From Papaver somniferum (taxonomy: Eukaryota > Streptophyta > Magnoliopsida > Ranunculales > Papaveraceae), in assembly GCF_003573695.1 (NCBI RefSeq), contig NC_039361.1, positions 36,916,859 through 36,980,858 on the forward strand: a stretch of DNA of 64,000 nucleotides, written 5' to 3'. The notes beneath the pieces are model-generated. The model did not search any database and was not told the origin of the DNA. It saw nothing but the letters and a program-made list of their open reading frames with translations. Below, piece by piece: positions 34,344 to 46,118 of the stretch (position 1 is the first letter of the stretch; each line of letters opens with the position of its first letter). The position numbers and the translations under genes were made by a program.

Positions 34344-36008
34344 TCAGGCATAATAAGCTTTGAGCCATTTTCCATTGATGATGTTTCCTTCCTTTCCTCC
34401 ATTGATTGCTAAAATTTTGTAGTATCCGCTAGACACTTCTTTGATAACAACATATGGCCCTTCCCATTTAGGAGAGAGCTTAGGAGAAGACATGTCTTGT
34501 TGAATGTGCTTTGCCGTCTTTAATACCAAATCTCCTACTTGAAATGTTCAAGGTCTTACCATTTTGTTGTAGGCTCTGGAGATCCTCTGTTTGTAAGCTT
34601 CCACATATTTTTCCACCTTGGTTCTCCTTGATTCCAGCATATCTAGCTCAGCGATTCTTGATCTGGAGATTTCGGCCTCATCCCATTGTACACCACTGGA
34701 TGCTCCAATCCTGGCTGAGGGAATTTTGATTTCTGCTGGAAGTATGGCATCGGCTCCATAGACAATGGAATATGGCGAAGTACCGATCGAGCTTCTTGGT
34801 GCAGTTATGTAAGCCCATAGAGACATGGGTAATTGCTCATGCCATGATCGAGGATTGTCATGAATCGTCCGACTGATAATCCTGACCAAAGTCTTGTTGG
34901 TACTTTCTGCTTCACCATTTCCTTGTGGATAGTAAGGCGTGGAGAAGATTTGTTTGATCCCATATTTATTGAGCAGCTTCCCAACATCTTGATTGGCAAA
35001 AAGAGTTCCGTTATCTGTGATGATATGCTTAGGAACTCCGAATCTGCATATTACGTGCTCTTTGATGAAGGCGGCAATCGTAACTTCAGTGGTGCTTCGA
35101 AGAGGAATAACTTCGACCCACTTGGTGAAGTACTCTGTCGCAGTGATGATGTATTCATGTTGTTTTGAAGATGCTGGATTGATCTTCCCAATGATATCTA
35201 GTCCCCAGCTGTAGAAAGGCCACGGACTATTCACAAAATTCAACGAGAGACAAGGAGTGTGGATGAGATTACCATGGGTTTGGCATTGGTGACACCTCTG
35301 AACGTGTGCGGCTGCATCATCTTCCATGGTTGGCCAATAATATTTCTCATGAATTTGAAGAAATAGTTTCCTCTTTCCTTGATGTTCTCCATCATGCACT
35401 TCCTTCAGGATTGTAGGGATTTCATGTTCGGATAAGCACCTCAGTAAATTTCCACCAAAGCTTTTGCGGTATAAGATCCCATCGAGATAGACGAATCTCT
35501 TATCTTTCTGAATGAGTTTGACTGCTTGCTTCTTTTCCAGTGGTAGTTCGTTGTCCCGGAGGTATTTGATGTAAGGCTCCCTCCAGTCCCCAGTGTGGTG
35601 GACCGTCAAAAACTCCAAGTGATGAGGAGGTGTTTGTCAATCAGGACAAGATCCTTGTAAAGCTCTTGACTGAGTCTACATGGATGGCCAGTAGTACCCC
35701 ATTCTTTGAAGCTTTCTGTAAAGTGTTACCACTAAAGTTTGCCCACAGACTTCCTCATGTATGCGCTTGAGCTGTTCTTCCGCTTCGTCCCTCCCAAGAC
35801 ATCGTGATAGAGATCCATCAGGGTTTTGATAGTATATCCCTCCATGAAGCAAGAAGTAGTTCTTCAATTCCTTGAGGCTGACTTGGCCTTCTGAGATAGA
35901 GATACTCAATTCATGAATGATGGGTGTTCGCCAATCGTTCGCTGGAATGTCTTCGATCTGAGTGAGCCAAGTCGAAGATATTGTACGCCTCCGTACAGTG
36001 ATCGTTTT
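34344..36008 (-). pseudogene. Tat integrase with two zinc modules and GPY/F-like end
   Basis: Inserts element DNA. One minus-strand frame holds a first zinc-like module (RIHEEVCGQ, LQRMGYYWPSM), a linker with DWREPYIKYL, and a second complete module (EVHDGEHQGKRKLFLQIHEK and CHQCQTHGN). The core follows: SWGLDIIGKINPAS, HIITDNGTLFAN and GNGEAESTNKTLVRI, so the D, D and E are present. A C-terminal SPKWEGPYVVIKEVSSGYY resembles the GPY/F module. Double zinc modules are, as I recall, common in Tat elements. Stop codons occur at about 35676 (TAG after YWPSM), 35634 (TGT to TGA in the first module's CPDC) and 34548 (in RP*TFQVGDLVLK). 34548-35618 alone is open for 356 residues. Confidence 0.9.
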
Positions 36009-36722
36009 CTATGCTCCTTCAAATTGCATCTTGGAGGCGAGAGTTGCTAGGAAATCAGCATGCCTATTGTTAGTCCGTCCAGTATGGACGATCGTTGCGT
36101 CAGCAAAATAGGTCAACAGTCGCTGATCTTCGGTTATGAATGGAGCAAGTGTGATTTCTTTGAGAGAATATGTTCCATTCATCTGGTTGACCAATAATTT
36201 TGAATCTCCCCTTATCTCGAGGTGTGCTGCTCCTGCTTGCTTGGCCAAATATAATCCTAATAGGAAGGCTTCATATTCCGCTGAGTTGTTGTTGCAGTGG
36301 AAATCCAACTTGAACGAATGTGAGAAAACTTCACCAGATGGAGACACCAGCACTATGCCCGCTCCTCCTGTGTCACTACTACCATCAAAGTATAGAAGCC
36401 ATGTTTCTTCCTTGATGACCAAGATGTCTGGGAATTCGTCGGGCACTTCTTCATGTAGTGTTGTTGTGTCTTCCCCTGGAAAAGCAGCGAGCAAGTCTGC
36501 TACCGCTTGACCTTTGATGACTTTAGGTGGCATGCAAGCTATGTCAAATTCTGACATCTGGAGTAGCCACTTCGTTGGTCTCCCTATCAAGGCTGGCTTT
36601 GATAGCAAGAATTTTATGGGATCAGCTTTGGAGATGAGTACGACCCTGTTAGATAGTAAGTAATGTCTGAACTTCTGGATTGCATGTACCAATGCTAGGC
36701 ATGCCTTTTCGGCCTTTGGATA
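36009..36722 (-). pseudogene. Tat RNase H tail plus archaeal-type RNase H
   Basis: The first part ends the ordinary RNase H (LVHAIQKFRHYLLSN, WLLQMSEFDIACMPP, GQAVADLLAAFP). The second is the extra archaeal-type RNase H that defines the Tat clade: LLYFDGSSDTGGAGIVL, SAEYEAFLLGLYLAK, LEIRGDSKLLVNQMNG and NNRHADFLATLAS. The expected D, E, D and D are all visible, so this domain looks chemically intact. The frame is shared with RT and integrase, but a stop at 36723 (TGA) precedes it and another at 36009 follows it. Confidence 0.92.
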
Positions 36723-37732
36723 TCAGAGTTGAGGATCTCTCATTGTGCGGCTGAAGTAGTAAATCATGACAGCCGGTGACAATAATATTTGTTGTATTTT
36801 ATGGATAACTTCTTGTTGAACAGCTGTCCAGGTGAAGCTTGCTCCTTTCTTCAGCAGAGGTGTGAACGAAGCAATGAGTTGAGCTAATCCAGGAATGAAG
36901 CATTGAATGTAATTTACCTTGTCCATAAATCTCCGTAGTTCCTTCACGGTACGTGGAATAGGCATGGTGGTAATAGATTTTGCCTTGTCTGGGTCGACTT
37001 TGATCCCTTCAGCCGTGACCAGGAATCCTAAGAATTTTCCGGAAGAAACTCTGAATGCGCACTTTAGAGGATTCATTTTTAATTTGTATTCTCCGCACCT
37101 TTCAAACACCTGCCTTAGAACTTCGAGATGAGATGCTCGAGTCTTCGATTTTACCACCACATCATCAACATAGTCTTCTACTTGCTTGTGCATCATGTCT
37201 TGGAATATGGCAGTCATGGCTCGTTGATAGGTGGCACCAGCATTCTTTAATCCAAAGGGCATCACAGTGTATGAAAATTCCCAATGGGAGGACGGAACGC
37301 AGTCTTGTTGGCGTCATGTTCATACATCTTGATCTGGTTGTACCCACTATAGCCGTCCATGAATGAGAACATACCGTGACCACTGGTTGCATCGACGAGC
37401 ATGTCAATGTTGGATAGAGGAAAATCATCCTTTGGACAACATTTATTCAAGTTCCTTAAGTCAACACAACATCTGATTTGACCGTTTTTCTTCTTAACAG
37501 GTACCACATTTGCTAGCCACGTTGGATGAAGAATAGGCTTGATGAACCCTGCTGCCAACAGTTTATGGATTTCGACCTTGATTTGCTCCTCGACTTCGTG
37601 TTTAAATTGTCTGGGCGGTTGTTTGACATCTTTGGAACCAGGTACGATGTGCAGGTGATGGGTGACGAGTTTGTCATCTAGACCCGGCATTTCTTCGTAC
37701 GTCCAGGCGAAGAAATCTTGATATTCTTTCAA
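36723..37732 (-). pseudogene. Tat reverse transcriptase, frameshifted
   Basis: RT of Tat type. The first frame (37732-37262) has FFAWTYEEMPGLD, PTWLANVVPVKKKNGQIR, CVDLRNLNKCCPKDDFPL and [15 protein letters not shown]. The second (37265-36723) has MMPFGLKNAGATYQRAM, the catalytic YVDDVVVKSK and FLGFLVTAEGIKVDPDK. A single frameshift near 37262-37265 separates them. Near 36765 the ordinary RNase H start is deleted: RT connection sequence (HKIQQILLSPAVMIY) runs directly into YFSRTM, skipping about 30 residues and the first catalytic aspartate. Confidence 0.93.
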
Positions 37733-38373
37733 TAATTTTATCAGCTCGGTCCGCTCCTCTGGTGATAGCGCTGCACTGATCAGGATTGGCCTTGGATCGT
37801 CTTCAGTCCCAATGTTGATTGTTTCAAGATCGTCAGTGGTAGAGTCAGTGTCGCTCTGTAGTTGTCGTGGGGCATCTTGGACTTCTTCTTCAAGTGATAG
37901 CTCACTCTGACACGATTCTTCATGGTGGGGAGACTTTTCATCGTTCTCCCCGATTAATTGCTAATATTTCCGTCGGTGATAAATGACTCTCCCTTCTACG
38001 TCTCGATCGGTCGTGAAGTTTGTCCCTGGAGTTGAGACTTGATCATTATGGCGTTTATTCGGTGTAGTAGGTGACTTGATCATTTTAGCAGTTGAGGATG
38101 ACGGTTCGTTATCAGCCTTCTCGATAGTCTTCCAGCTTGGAAGTGGAGTACTGCGAATCCTGCTTGGAGGTTCCGGGACGCCTTTTTGAGATTCAAGGAA
38201 CTCAGTATCATAGACGGGAGCATAAGGAGATGATGAAGTCGGAATGCGAACGATCTTGTTGTCGAGCATATCCATATGTGGTAGTCAGGTTCTTTCTCGA
38301 TCACATGAAACTTTGCTTTCGATTGAATGGGCCCCACCCTCAAATCTATGTATGCATATCCATATGTATGGCT
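37733..38373 (-). pseudogene. Tat protease-RT linker
   Basis: Minus-strand open pieces 38343-38080 and 38275-37961 in different frames. The first begins MRVGPIQSKAKFHVIEKEPD, the usual end of a Tat protease; the expected LGRPW-type block that should follow is missing. The second is a serine/proline-rich linker (SSSPYAPVYDTEF, RIRSTPLPSWKTIEK). Between 37960 and 37733 the sequence is acidic and loosely conserved, with no clear domain. Confidence 0.65.
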
Positions 38374-38871
38374 TTAACTTCCTTCAAATCCTGTCATTAG
38401 GATAGGATAGCGAACGATTTTACCTTGTGGGAATATGGCCATCCCGAGAGTCTTCATAGTGACAATGTTGGTGGAAGCACCGGTGTCAACAAGAGCTCTT
38501 CTAAATTCGGTGCCTTTGATGAAACCAGTGACATACAATGCTCGGTTGTGTCCTTCATCCGTCATGCGATCTTCTTCTCCAAAAGAGATGTTGTCGATCG
38601 AATGCACATGCACTAGGGAGCCTTCTTCAACTGATGGTGTTGGTGGCGTTATTTGCACGCTGGATGATATCTGGTTAAGTGCTGAAAATGTGTTTGTGCG
38701 CTGATCCCTGGAGAAGTGCAGGAGTTCGCATAGATTTTCAATCAAATGTGTGACCTCTTGTTCCACCGGCTTCTCGTATGTGGTGAAGTTGTTGATTTGA
38801 GGGTCAGATGACGTCTCAGTCCCCGGTGTTGAGGCTTCTGGAGCGGAGATACTTCCTAACTCGGATGTCAA
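38374..38871 (-). pseudogene. Tat protease with gag C-terminal remnant
   Basis: ORF of 165 codons. It begins with low-complexity sequence (APEASTPGTETSSDPQ) from the end of gag. The aspartic protease follows: GHNRALYVTGFIKGTEFRRA and ALVDTGASTNIVTMKTLGM, where the DTGAS catalytic triplet is intact. The protease is cut short by a frame change near 38374-38343. No zinc knuckle is found upstream. Confidence 0.85.
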
Positions 38872-39071
38872 TCTGATGAGAAAGTCGAGGATGTAGGGTT
38901 TATCATCTCCTTCATCAGGTCCATGTTCCTGGTATGGACCTCTAGGATTTGAGACAACTCTGCCAAAGTCGGGATCCCTCTGCCCTCCATGCCGCCAGGT
39001 GTAACATGAGGAATGTTGCCGTTTGAAATATTCTGATCTGAATTAGTTGAATTACTCCTAAGACCAACCAT
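38868..39071 (-). pseudogene. Tat gag N-terminal remnant, 67 codons
   Basis: Short ORF starting 34 bases inside the primer site, with GGMEGRGIPTLAELSQILEVH and a helical stretch. It runs by a frame change into the protease ORF. A Tat gag is normally several hundred residues with a capsid domain; here the capsid and nucleocapsid are absent. The identity is inferred from position and start. Confidence 0.6.
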
Positions 39072-39104
39072 CTTGTGAGATTGTTAGATTGAAACCGAGA
39101 GAAT

Positions 39105-39125
39105 GATCTCCCACTATGGTCGCCA
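39105..39125 (-). other. Tat primer-binding site, tRNA-Arg type
   Basis: The minus strand reads TGGCGACCATAGTGGGAGAT, three bases after the LTR end. From memory this fits the 3' end of a plant tRNA-Arg (UCG/CCG type, ...CTCCCACTGTGGTCG plus CCA) with about two mismatches. Other Tat elements also use tRNA-Arg. Confidence 0.65.
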
Positions 39126-39128
39126 ATC

Positions 39129-42100
39129 TGTAGATGGGGAAAAATGATTTGCTGGTTTTTAAGGAATTAAGAAGACGACCGTACGGAGGAGACTCCTCGA
39201 ACCGAGCGAAATGTTAAACCTCACACAGATGCACCGCTGCAAAGGGGGTGCTTTAGATTCGAGAGATCAATCTGTAGTACTGTGGCCTAAATCAAGACAA
39301 TGACCGTTCCAGAGTAAATTCGGTCACAAGAGAGGATGGGTTGATGTGTAAGAGGGAAGCTGAGAAATGTGTGGAATCAATGGTAATCAAAGATTGTGGG
39401 TGTGTGAATTCCGAATACGATAAGCTCTGAGTGATTGAAATTGCTCAATTGAGAGTAGTTGCTCAATTGATGAGTTGATGATCTCGTGTTGTCGATGAGA
39501 CGTGAGATTGATGATATTGTTAATGCCGATCCTTCAATCATGATTCAGAGACTTATTTATATTACTGTAATTTTAGACACCATGATTCCATGAAGTATGA
39601 CAGTTGATGGAATCAAGGAGTGGGGAGGTGGAGATCGTGTTTGAAACCATTTTCTCAACGTGTGGAGACTTGGTCGATTTTCCACCCACTACCTCGTGAA
39701 TTCCTTCAACTGATTGCACGACTTGCTCACATTCCATCGTGTGTTTGAACACACGTGCCGTAGACCGCCAGACCAAAAATCTAAGTGATATCCCCCAAGT
39801 GACACGATTGACGTCTCGTGGTTTGTTAGTCAATTGATGACTTCGTGGTTTGATGGGACGATGAGTCCATGTAGTCGTTGAGTTAAACATGATGTTCTGA
39901 AACTCATGAATTGAACATGTCATGAGACAGAGGTATAGTTCTTACGATGAAGTGAGAAAATATTTCTCATTCGATGGATGATTGAATATTGATTGTTGAA
40001 CCAATATTCCTTGGTTTGAGAAAATATTCATCATCCGAGCAAGTGCTGCTCATGTGATGAATTGTTGAATATTTGATCGTCTGATCATGTGTTGCTCATC
40101 TGATGAATTATTGGCAGCGTACCAAAAATATTAATTAGAATACTGGTCGTTGAACCGAGCATAATTAATAAAATTAATGACCATGAGGTCGTCGTAAAAT
40201 TATTAAGGTTGGAATCTGGAATGATGATCCTTGGATTCAGAAACCCTAATTTGATCAATTGATGATCAATTCATGGTTCGTCAGAAGTTTAACCATGGGA
40301 CGAAGGAGGGGGCGACTACATGGGACCGTGGATCAACCATGTAGTGTCCATATGCTCACGTGAGCAAAACAAAGAACTCCTGAAGAGTTGACGATTTATT
40401 GGTGAAAGAATGATTAAATGCTGGTTTAATCATTTATTCGAAAATGCTCGTCTGAGCCTTAGGTGAGAAAACCTAATTAATTATGAAGAGGCGAGGGACC
40501 GACCATGGAGTCATGAAATCGGCACTGGGTTGTCACGTGACCGCCTGACGATCACTTCATGAAAATCCAAAGTGTTTGGAAGAGTTTTGGACCTAATACG
40601 AGTTATTGTGCAAATTAGGTCAAAACTGTGAAAATTGATGGGACCGGCTTCCGTGAGCCAAAGATCCAATCTTGGTCGGTCAAGATAGCATGCTCGTGTT
40701 ACCAAGGCGTCCGCGTCTCAGTCCTGAGAATTTTGATATTTTCTGGCGTGCAATTGAGCATCCATTCGAGAAAATATGCCAAAATTAGGGTTTCGACGAA
40801 ACTAAGGAAAACACCATGAGATGATGAAAAATAATTATAAAATAAGGAATGAGGAGGCATGGGACCGCCATGGTCATGGCATGATCGTCCGGTCGGGACC
40901 ACGGTCCCGTGGTGCCTTTTCCTTAATTTTATAATATTTTGATGATTTTATGAAAAATTCATGAATTTTGAGAAATTTGATGAATTTAGGGAGTTTCCAT
41001 GAATTGTAGGAGTTTTCATGAGTTCAAGGAAGCAAAAAATATTAAAATAATAAAAACAAGGGCGTGTGGGACTGTGGAAGGCATGAACGGACGGCTTGGT
41101 CCCGATCCCACGAGTTTCCCTAATTTTTGTGTATTTTTTATGTATTTTTGATGAATTTAGGGAATTTTTCCTAATTTGAGAGAAATACCATGAAATCAAG
41201 GAATTTGATGAATTCAAGGAAAACTAATAATAAAATAATAAAACAAAGGGGCGTGTGGGACCGGCTAGGGCATGGCCGGCCGGCCAAGGCCCGGTCCCAC
41301 AAGTTTTCATAATTTATTTTATTATTATTGATGATTTGTGCAAAAATACCATGAAATCAAGGAGTTTTTTCATGAAATTAGAGAAATAATAATAATAATA
41401 ATAAAATAATAAGGAACCGTGGGGTGTGGGGCCGGTTAGGACCAAGGCATGGCCGGTTGGCCAATGGTCACGCCCCACACTCCTTTCCTTAATTTTATAT
41501 TATTTTTTTATGGATTTACGGAAGTACCATGAAACCGAGGAGTTTCCTCGAGACGAAGGATATTTGATAAAATGAGAGAATTTTCATCAAATCATGGAAA
41601 ATAATAAAAATGCATTAAAAATATAAAATTGGAGTGGGATTGACCACGACACGGTCGGTTGGTCGTGTGTCCGTGCTCCCAGCACCCTGGTCAATATTTT
41701 TAATTATTTATTATTTTCTTCTCTATTTTGCATAGGTTCATCGTTTCGTTGTATTTTTGAAATACTCGTTCGTGCGGTGACTGTTAGTGTATCGTCGTTG
41801 AATACACCTTCACCATTTGAATCGGGGCTTACTTAGAGGTAGCTCAGACGCCCGGTTGTTGATTATTTATTACTAATTATGGAATTCGGTGGAGAATAAT
41901 TCACAAAACTGAGCAATAAGATGTTTATTATTAATTCTTAAGATAAGCTGAGGATTCAACTACGAATTCAGCGACCATAGAATCGGAGTAATTAAAATTT
42001 ATCCATTACCATTTATGAGACCAGTTGTGGATTCGATCATGAAATCGGAGTAATGAGATAATATAGTTATTGTTATTCTATGAGATCACGCTGTGGATTC

Positions 42101-42637
42101 AATCATAGAATCAGAACAATTGTTTATTGCCATTCTATGGGACCAGTCGTGGATTCGACCATGGAATAGTAGCGATAATAGATTATTCTGGGAATTCAGT
42201 AGTGAATGTCACGGCAGAATTAATCTTAATTAGGAATAATTAACTTTGTGGATCTATACTAGCAGAGCAAGCTGTCTAGGAGCATTAATTATCCCGATAC
42301 GAGCTTGTCGGTAAGTCATATCCTTTATATAGTCAGGGTAAACTCGTTGTTTGTTCCTGAAGACGTTATCGCTCTATACTAGCAGAGCAAGCTGTCTAGG
42401 AGCTGTCCATCTCGTGATACTATATAGAAATAATCACTGAAAGTATTCAGTATTCATGAGATATGTCGTTGTCCAGTCGTGAGACTACATATCTACATGT
42501 ACTCTTAGAGAAAGTACTCTCCGTTGAGAATTCGATGAGATACCTGTGTCTCGATACTCACGTCTGATTGCTGGATCAAAGATTCGTATAATTATGAGTT
42601 TACGATTTTAGCCCTTGTCGAAAATCCACCATCTACA
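39129..42637 (-). mobile_element. Tat 5' LTR, 3509 bp
   Basis: TGTAGATGG to CCATCTACA, the pair of 25589-29147. It carries the same hairpin array (40490-41690). About 46 bp present in the partner after CTACGAATTCAG are missing near 41971. It is followed by the duplication AAGTG and element A gag. Confidence 0.96.
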
Positions 42638-42642
42638 AAGTG
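42638..42642. repeat. Target-site duplication AAGTG, right of Tat element
   Basis: Identical to 25584-25588 and directly after CCATCTACA. Gag of element A continues with CAACACTTGATTTCTC. Confidence 0.97.
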
Positions 42643-43698
42643 CAACACTTGATTTCTCGTCTTCATTAGAATCATAGTTGTCAGACATTTCATCAAGAGT
42701 TGCAGCAAAACCTTTGTTCCCAGTGTATTTTCTACGATTTGGGCACTCGTTTGCAAAATGACCAAATCCTTTACACTTAAAGCACTGAGGCATATCATCG
42801 TCATCAGATTCATCAATATCCCTATTTTTAAGAGGAACACGATTATGAGGTTTGACTGATGCCTTAGGCTTATCTCTGGAGAACCGTTTACTTCTATTCA
42901 GCAGAAGATCCCTAAATTGTCTTGTGATCATCGAGACTGATTTGTCAAGATCTTTATCTGATGAATCTGTCTCAGAGTGATCATCTTCAGAGATATACAC
43001 CTTTTTTACTTTTATCAAGTAATTTTTTCCTTTAGTGCTTTGAACGCAACATCCTTAGATTTGGATGAATGTTCGTGATCAAAGATCTTAAGCTTTCCAA
43101 CCAACGTATTTCTGAAGAGATTATCAAGGTTATTTCCCTGAACGATGGCATGTTTCTTAGAATCGTATCTAGATGGCAGCGATCTGAGAATTTTCATCAG
43201 AATGTCCTTTTCAGGAATAGTCTTACCCAATGCAAAAGATGCATTCACAATTTCAGACACTTTGTGATTAAACTCATCAAATGTTTCTTCATCTGCAATA
43301 CGAAGGTTTTCCCAATCGTAATTAAGGTTTTGAAGCCTATCTTCCTTTTCACTGGTATTACCTTCAAAAACGGTTTCTAAGATATCCCAAGCTTCTTTAG
43401 ACTTAGTGCAATTCGACACATGGTGCTGAATATTTGGGGTAATGACATGTATAATGGCATTCAAACCGTCGGAATTTTTCTTTGCAACAAGTATCTCGGC
43501 AGGGGTGTATTCACCAATGTCCTTGGGGACGTTTACATATCCAACTGCCACAACGGGAGCATTATAGCCATTAACAACATATACCCATGATTGAAAATCA
43601 CGTGCTTGAACAAAAGCTCGCATAGCAATTTTCCACCATATGTAATTAGAGCCATCGAAGACTGGTGGTACGTTAATAGAGATAGAACCTCTGTCCAT
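42643..43698 (-). pseudogene. Element A gag, N-terminal part
   Basis: Copia-type gag (UBN2/DUF4219-like). From the ATG at 43698 it has INVPPVFDGSNYIWWKIAM, VNGYNAPVV, HVSNCTKSKEAWDILETVFE and EETFDEFNHKVSEI. A second frame (43018-42643) has an acidic, serine-rich linker, a basic segment (LLLNRSKRFSRDKPKASVK) and the zinc knuckle CFKCKGFGHFANECPNRR. The frame changes near 43015-43025, where bases present in the B copy (ALKDTKLLDKSKKVY) are missing. The Tat element is inserted after the codons for EDEKSSVAL; the gag continues at 25588. The start lies 50 bases from the primer site, as is usual. Confidence 0.9.
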
Positions 43699-43747
43699 AG
43701 AGTCAGATCGCTATAAACACAGACTTATAAGGTCTTGAACGTGTTTG

Positions 43748-43762
43748 CCTGCTCTGATACCA
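43748..43762 (-). other. Element A primer-binding site, tRNA-iMet
   Basis: The minus strand TGGTATCAGAGCAGG begins two bases after the LTR end. It fits the initiator tRNA-Met 3' end, the standard copia primer. Confidence 0.92.
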
Positions 43763-43764
43763 AT

Positions 43765-46118
43765 TGAAAAAACGTGGGTCTAACAACCACACCCAATATT
43801 TCGCTTAGCAATATGTATGGACAAACTCCAATATACTTTTTATAAGAATCAACTAGATATTTAGACTCAATCAATAGAAAATCATATCAAAGAGTTTATA
43901 TCTCAATCTCTCGATTTGATATATACTCAAGAAAATAGAAATCTGCGAGTCTTTATCAAATTCTAGAGAGATAACTTGGATGGTACCAAAGACCAATATC
44001 CAAGTGTCAATAAATTTAAATCAACAACCAAAAGGTCGGATATTCTAATTGATTAAACAACACACAACCTGTGATATTTCAATTATATAACAAAATATAA
44101 TGCGGAATAGAAATAACACAGACACCAGAATTTCGTTAACGAGGAAACCGCAAACGCAGAAAAACCTCGGGACCTAGTCCAGATTGAACATACACTGTAT
44201 TAAGCCGCTACAGACACTAGCCTACTCCAAATTAACTTCGGTATGGACTGTAGTTGAACCTCCACCAATCTCACAATGATTCATGGTACAGTTATGCTCC
44301 TACGTCTCTGATCCCAGCAGGATACTACGTACTTGATTCCCTTAGTTGATCTTACCCACAACTAAGAGTTGCTACGACCCAAAGTCGAAGACTTTAATAA
44401 AAAAATTTGTATCACAAAAAAAGTCTACGATAATAGATAAATCCGTCTCCCACGAATATACCTATGAGTTTTGTTCCGTCTTTTGATAGAAATCAAGGTG
44501 AAAAGGAACCAATTGATAAACCAGACTTATATTACCGAAGAACATTCTAGTATTATCAATCACCTCAAAATAATCTAATCGACGCTGCGAAAGAAGATAT
44601 TGTGGAATCACAAACGATGAGACGAAGATGTTTGTGATTAATTTTTATCTTGCTTATGGGAGATAGAAATATCAAGCCAATTTTTACAATTGTGCTCGTA
44701 CGATAGAAACAACAAGATCAGATCACACAACTACAAGAAAGTAGTATCGGTCTGGCTTCACAATCCCAATGAAGTCTTTAAGTCGTTAACCTGGTTTAGA
44801 AGAAAAAACCAAAGGTTAAAGGAGAATCGACTCTAGATTAGCACAACTAGTATCACACAAAATGTGTGGGGATTAGGTTTCCCAGTTGCTAGAGTTATCA
44901 CTTATATAGTCTTTCAAATCAGGGTTTGCAATCAATGTTAGCTTAATAACAAAGCACTCAATATTCACCGCTAGATGAAAACCTGATGAGATTCAAGCTA
45001 ATATTTATCAACCGTTAGATCGAAAACATAGCTTGTTACACACAAATGAAATGTACGTTTCTAGGCTTGTGTAACCGGACCCAAACTTGTACATTTGTTG
45101 GTTCAACAATAATTAACCAAATGGTTAGCCATATGATCACTTTCATATCAACCATATTCTTCTTCACCATAACTAGTTCAAATGACTCAAATGAACTAGT
45201 TAGAGAATTTTTCAATTGCAAGGAAATCTTATGTACTACACAAGACACAATTAAAGCAAAAACGATGTGATTCACTCGAATTGGTTCATGAACTATATAA
45301 CCACGGTTTGCAATTGCATTACTTAGTTTATATAAGAATAAGTTCACAATCATCGTTTCTAGACATAACCTACTCAAGTTCGCGGACTTAAGTTCCCGGA
45401 AGGAGTTCATGAACTCCAGCAGAAATTCTCGGGTCGAGAACTTCCGCCAGTTCGCGGATTGAGTTCACGACGCTAGTTCTGGTTTCACTTGATCAAGAAA
45501 GTTCTCAAACTTCGGTTCAAGGAATAAGGAATTATACATATATGTATTTCCACAAAAATGCTTATATCCTCCAATGGTTATATTGTCTAAACTCTCATTT
45601 CAATCATTTGGAACATTCTTAGAGGACTTTATTATATAGTTGTTATTCACAAACTATTTTTCGTCAAAGTAAGCAATTTCCAAAGTGATTGAAACTTGTC
45701 ATGACTTTTGTCACTAGGAAAAGATGAACTTGGCTAAAGAGAAAGCTTTACCAACAAATATTTCTAGAAATAGATAGGCGATATAAACTCGGCTCGAAAT
45801 ACCAAATGTGTATAATCTAAGTCTATGTAGCAAAACGACTTTTGTCTCAAGATAGGACATAAATAGACTTTTGAGTGATAGATAAGTTCAAGTATCCACA
45901 TACCATTTAGTCGATGAAGATCCACCAGTTCCTTGAGTAGTCCTTCGTCTTGTATGATGATTTCCATGGAGTTCTTGAGCTCAACTACACTTTCTATCCT
46001 AGTCCGAGACCTTAGCTATAGTAGACTAGAAATCAAGACTTATAGTTTTGATCACTAACATTGACAAACATGCTTGAGATAGCAACGCATGCGAGTTCGA
46101 CCGAGCAATGCTCTAACA
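43765..46118 (-). mobile_element. Element A 5' LTR shared with internal region B
   Basis: LTR of 2354 bp, TGAAAAAACG to GAGCAATGCTCTAACA on the plus strand, matching 20615-22885. It is about 80 bp longer, mainly through a segment near 45795-45895 (ATAATCTAAGTCTATGTAGC onward). Its right side continues in a purine tract and 3'-type internal sequence (46119-47219) and not in flanking DNA, so this LTR is shared by A and B. Confidence 0.92.

Larger units (their letters stand above)
25589..42637 (-). mobile_element. Complete Tat-clade Ty3/gypsy element, 17.0 kb
   Basis: Minus-strand element with 5' LTR 39129-42637, tRNA-Arg-type primer site, gag remnant, protease, RT, RNase H, archaeal-type RNase H, integrase, an antisense gene module, purine tract and 3' LTR 25589-29147. 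Perfect 9-bp inverted ends (TGTAGATGG and CCATCTACA) and the duplication AAGTG fix both borders. The second RNase H of archaeal type marks the Tat clade (Retand/Ogre relatives). LTRs of 3.5 kb and the total size fit that clade. It is defective: most of gag is missing, pol is frameshifted and carries stops. The two LTRs differ little, so the insertion is fairly recent. Confidence 0.96.

Noticed and set aside
35600..36000. Two zinc-binding modules before the integrase core as a sign of a fused or duplicated element
   Set aside because: As far as I recall the double module is common in Tat-clade integrases, and the frame is continuous between them, so no rearrangement is needed.
36136..37131. 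Plus-strand ORFs of 70-124 codons opposite the Tat RT and RNase H
   Set aside because: They mirror the conserved pol frame and show no independent conservation or domain.
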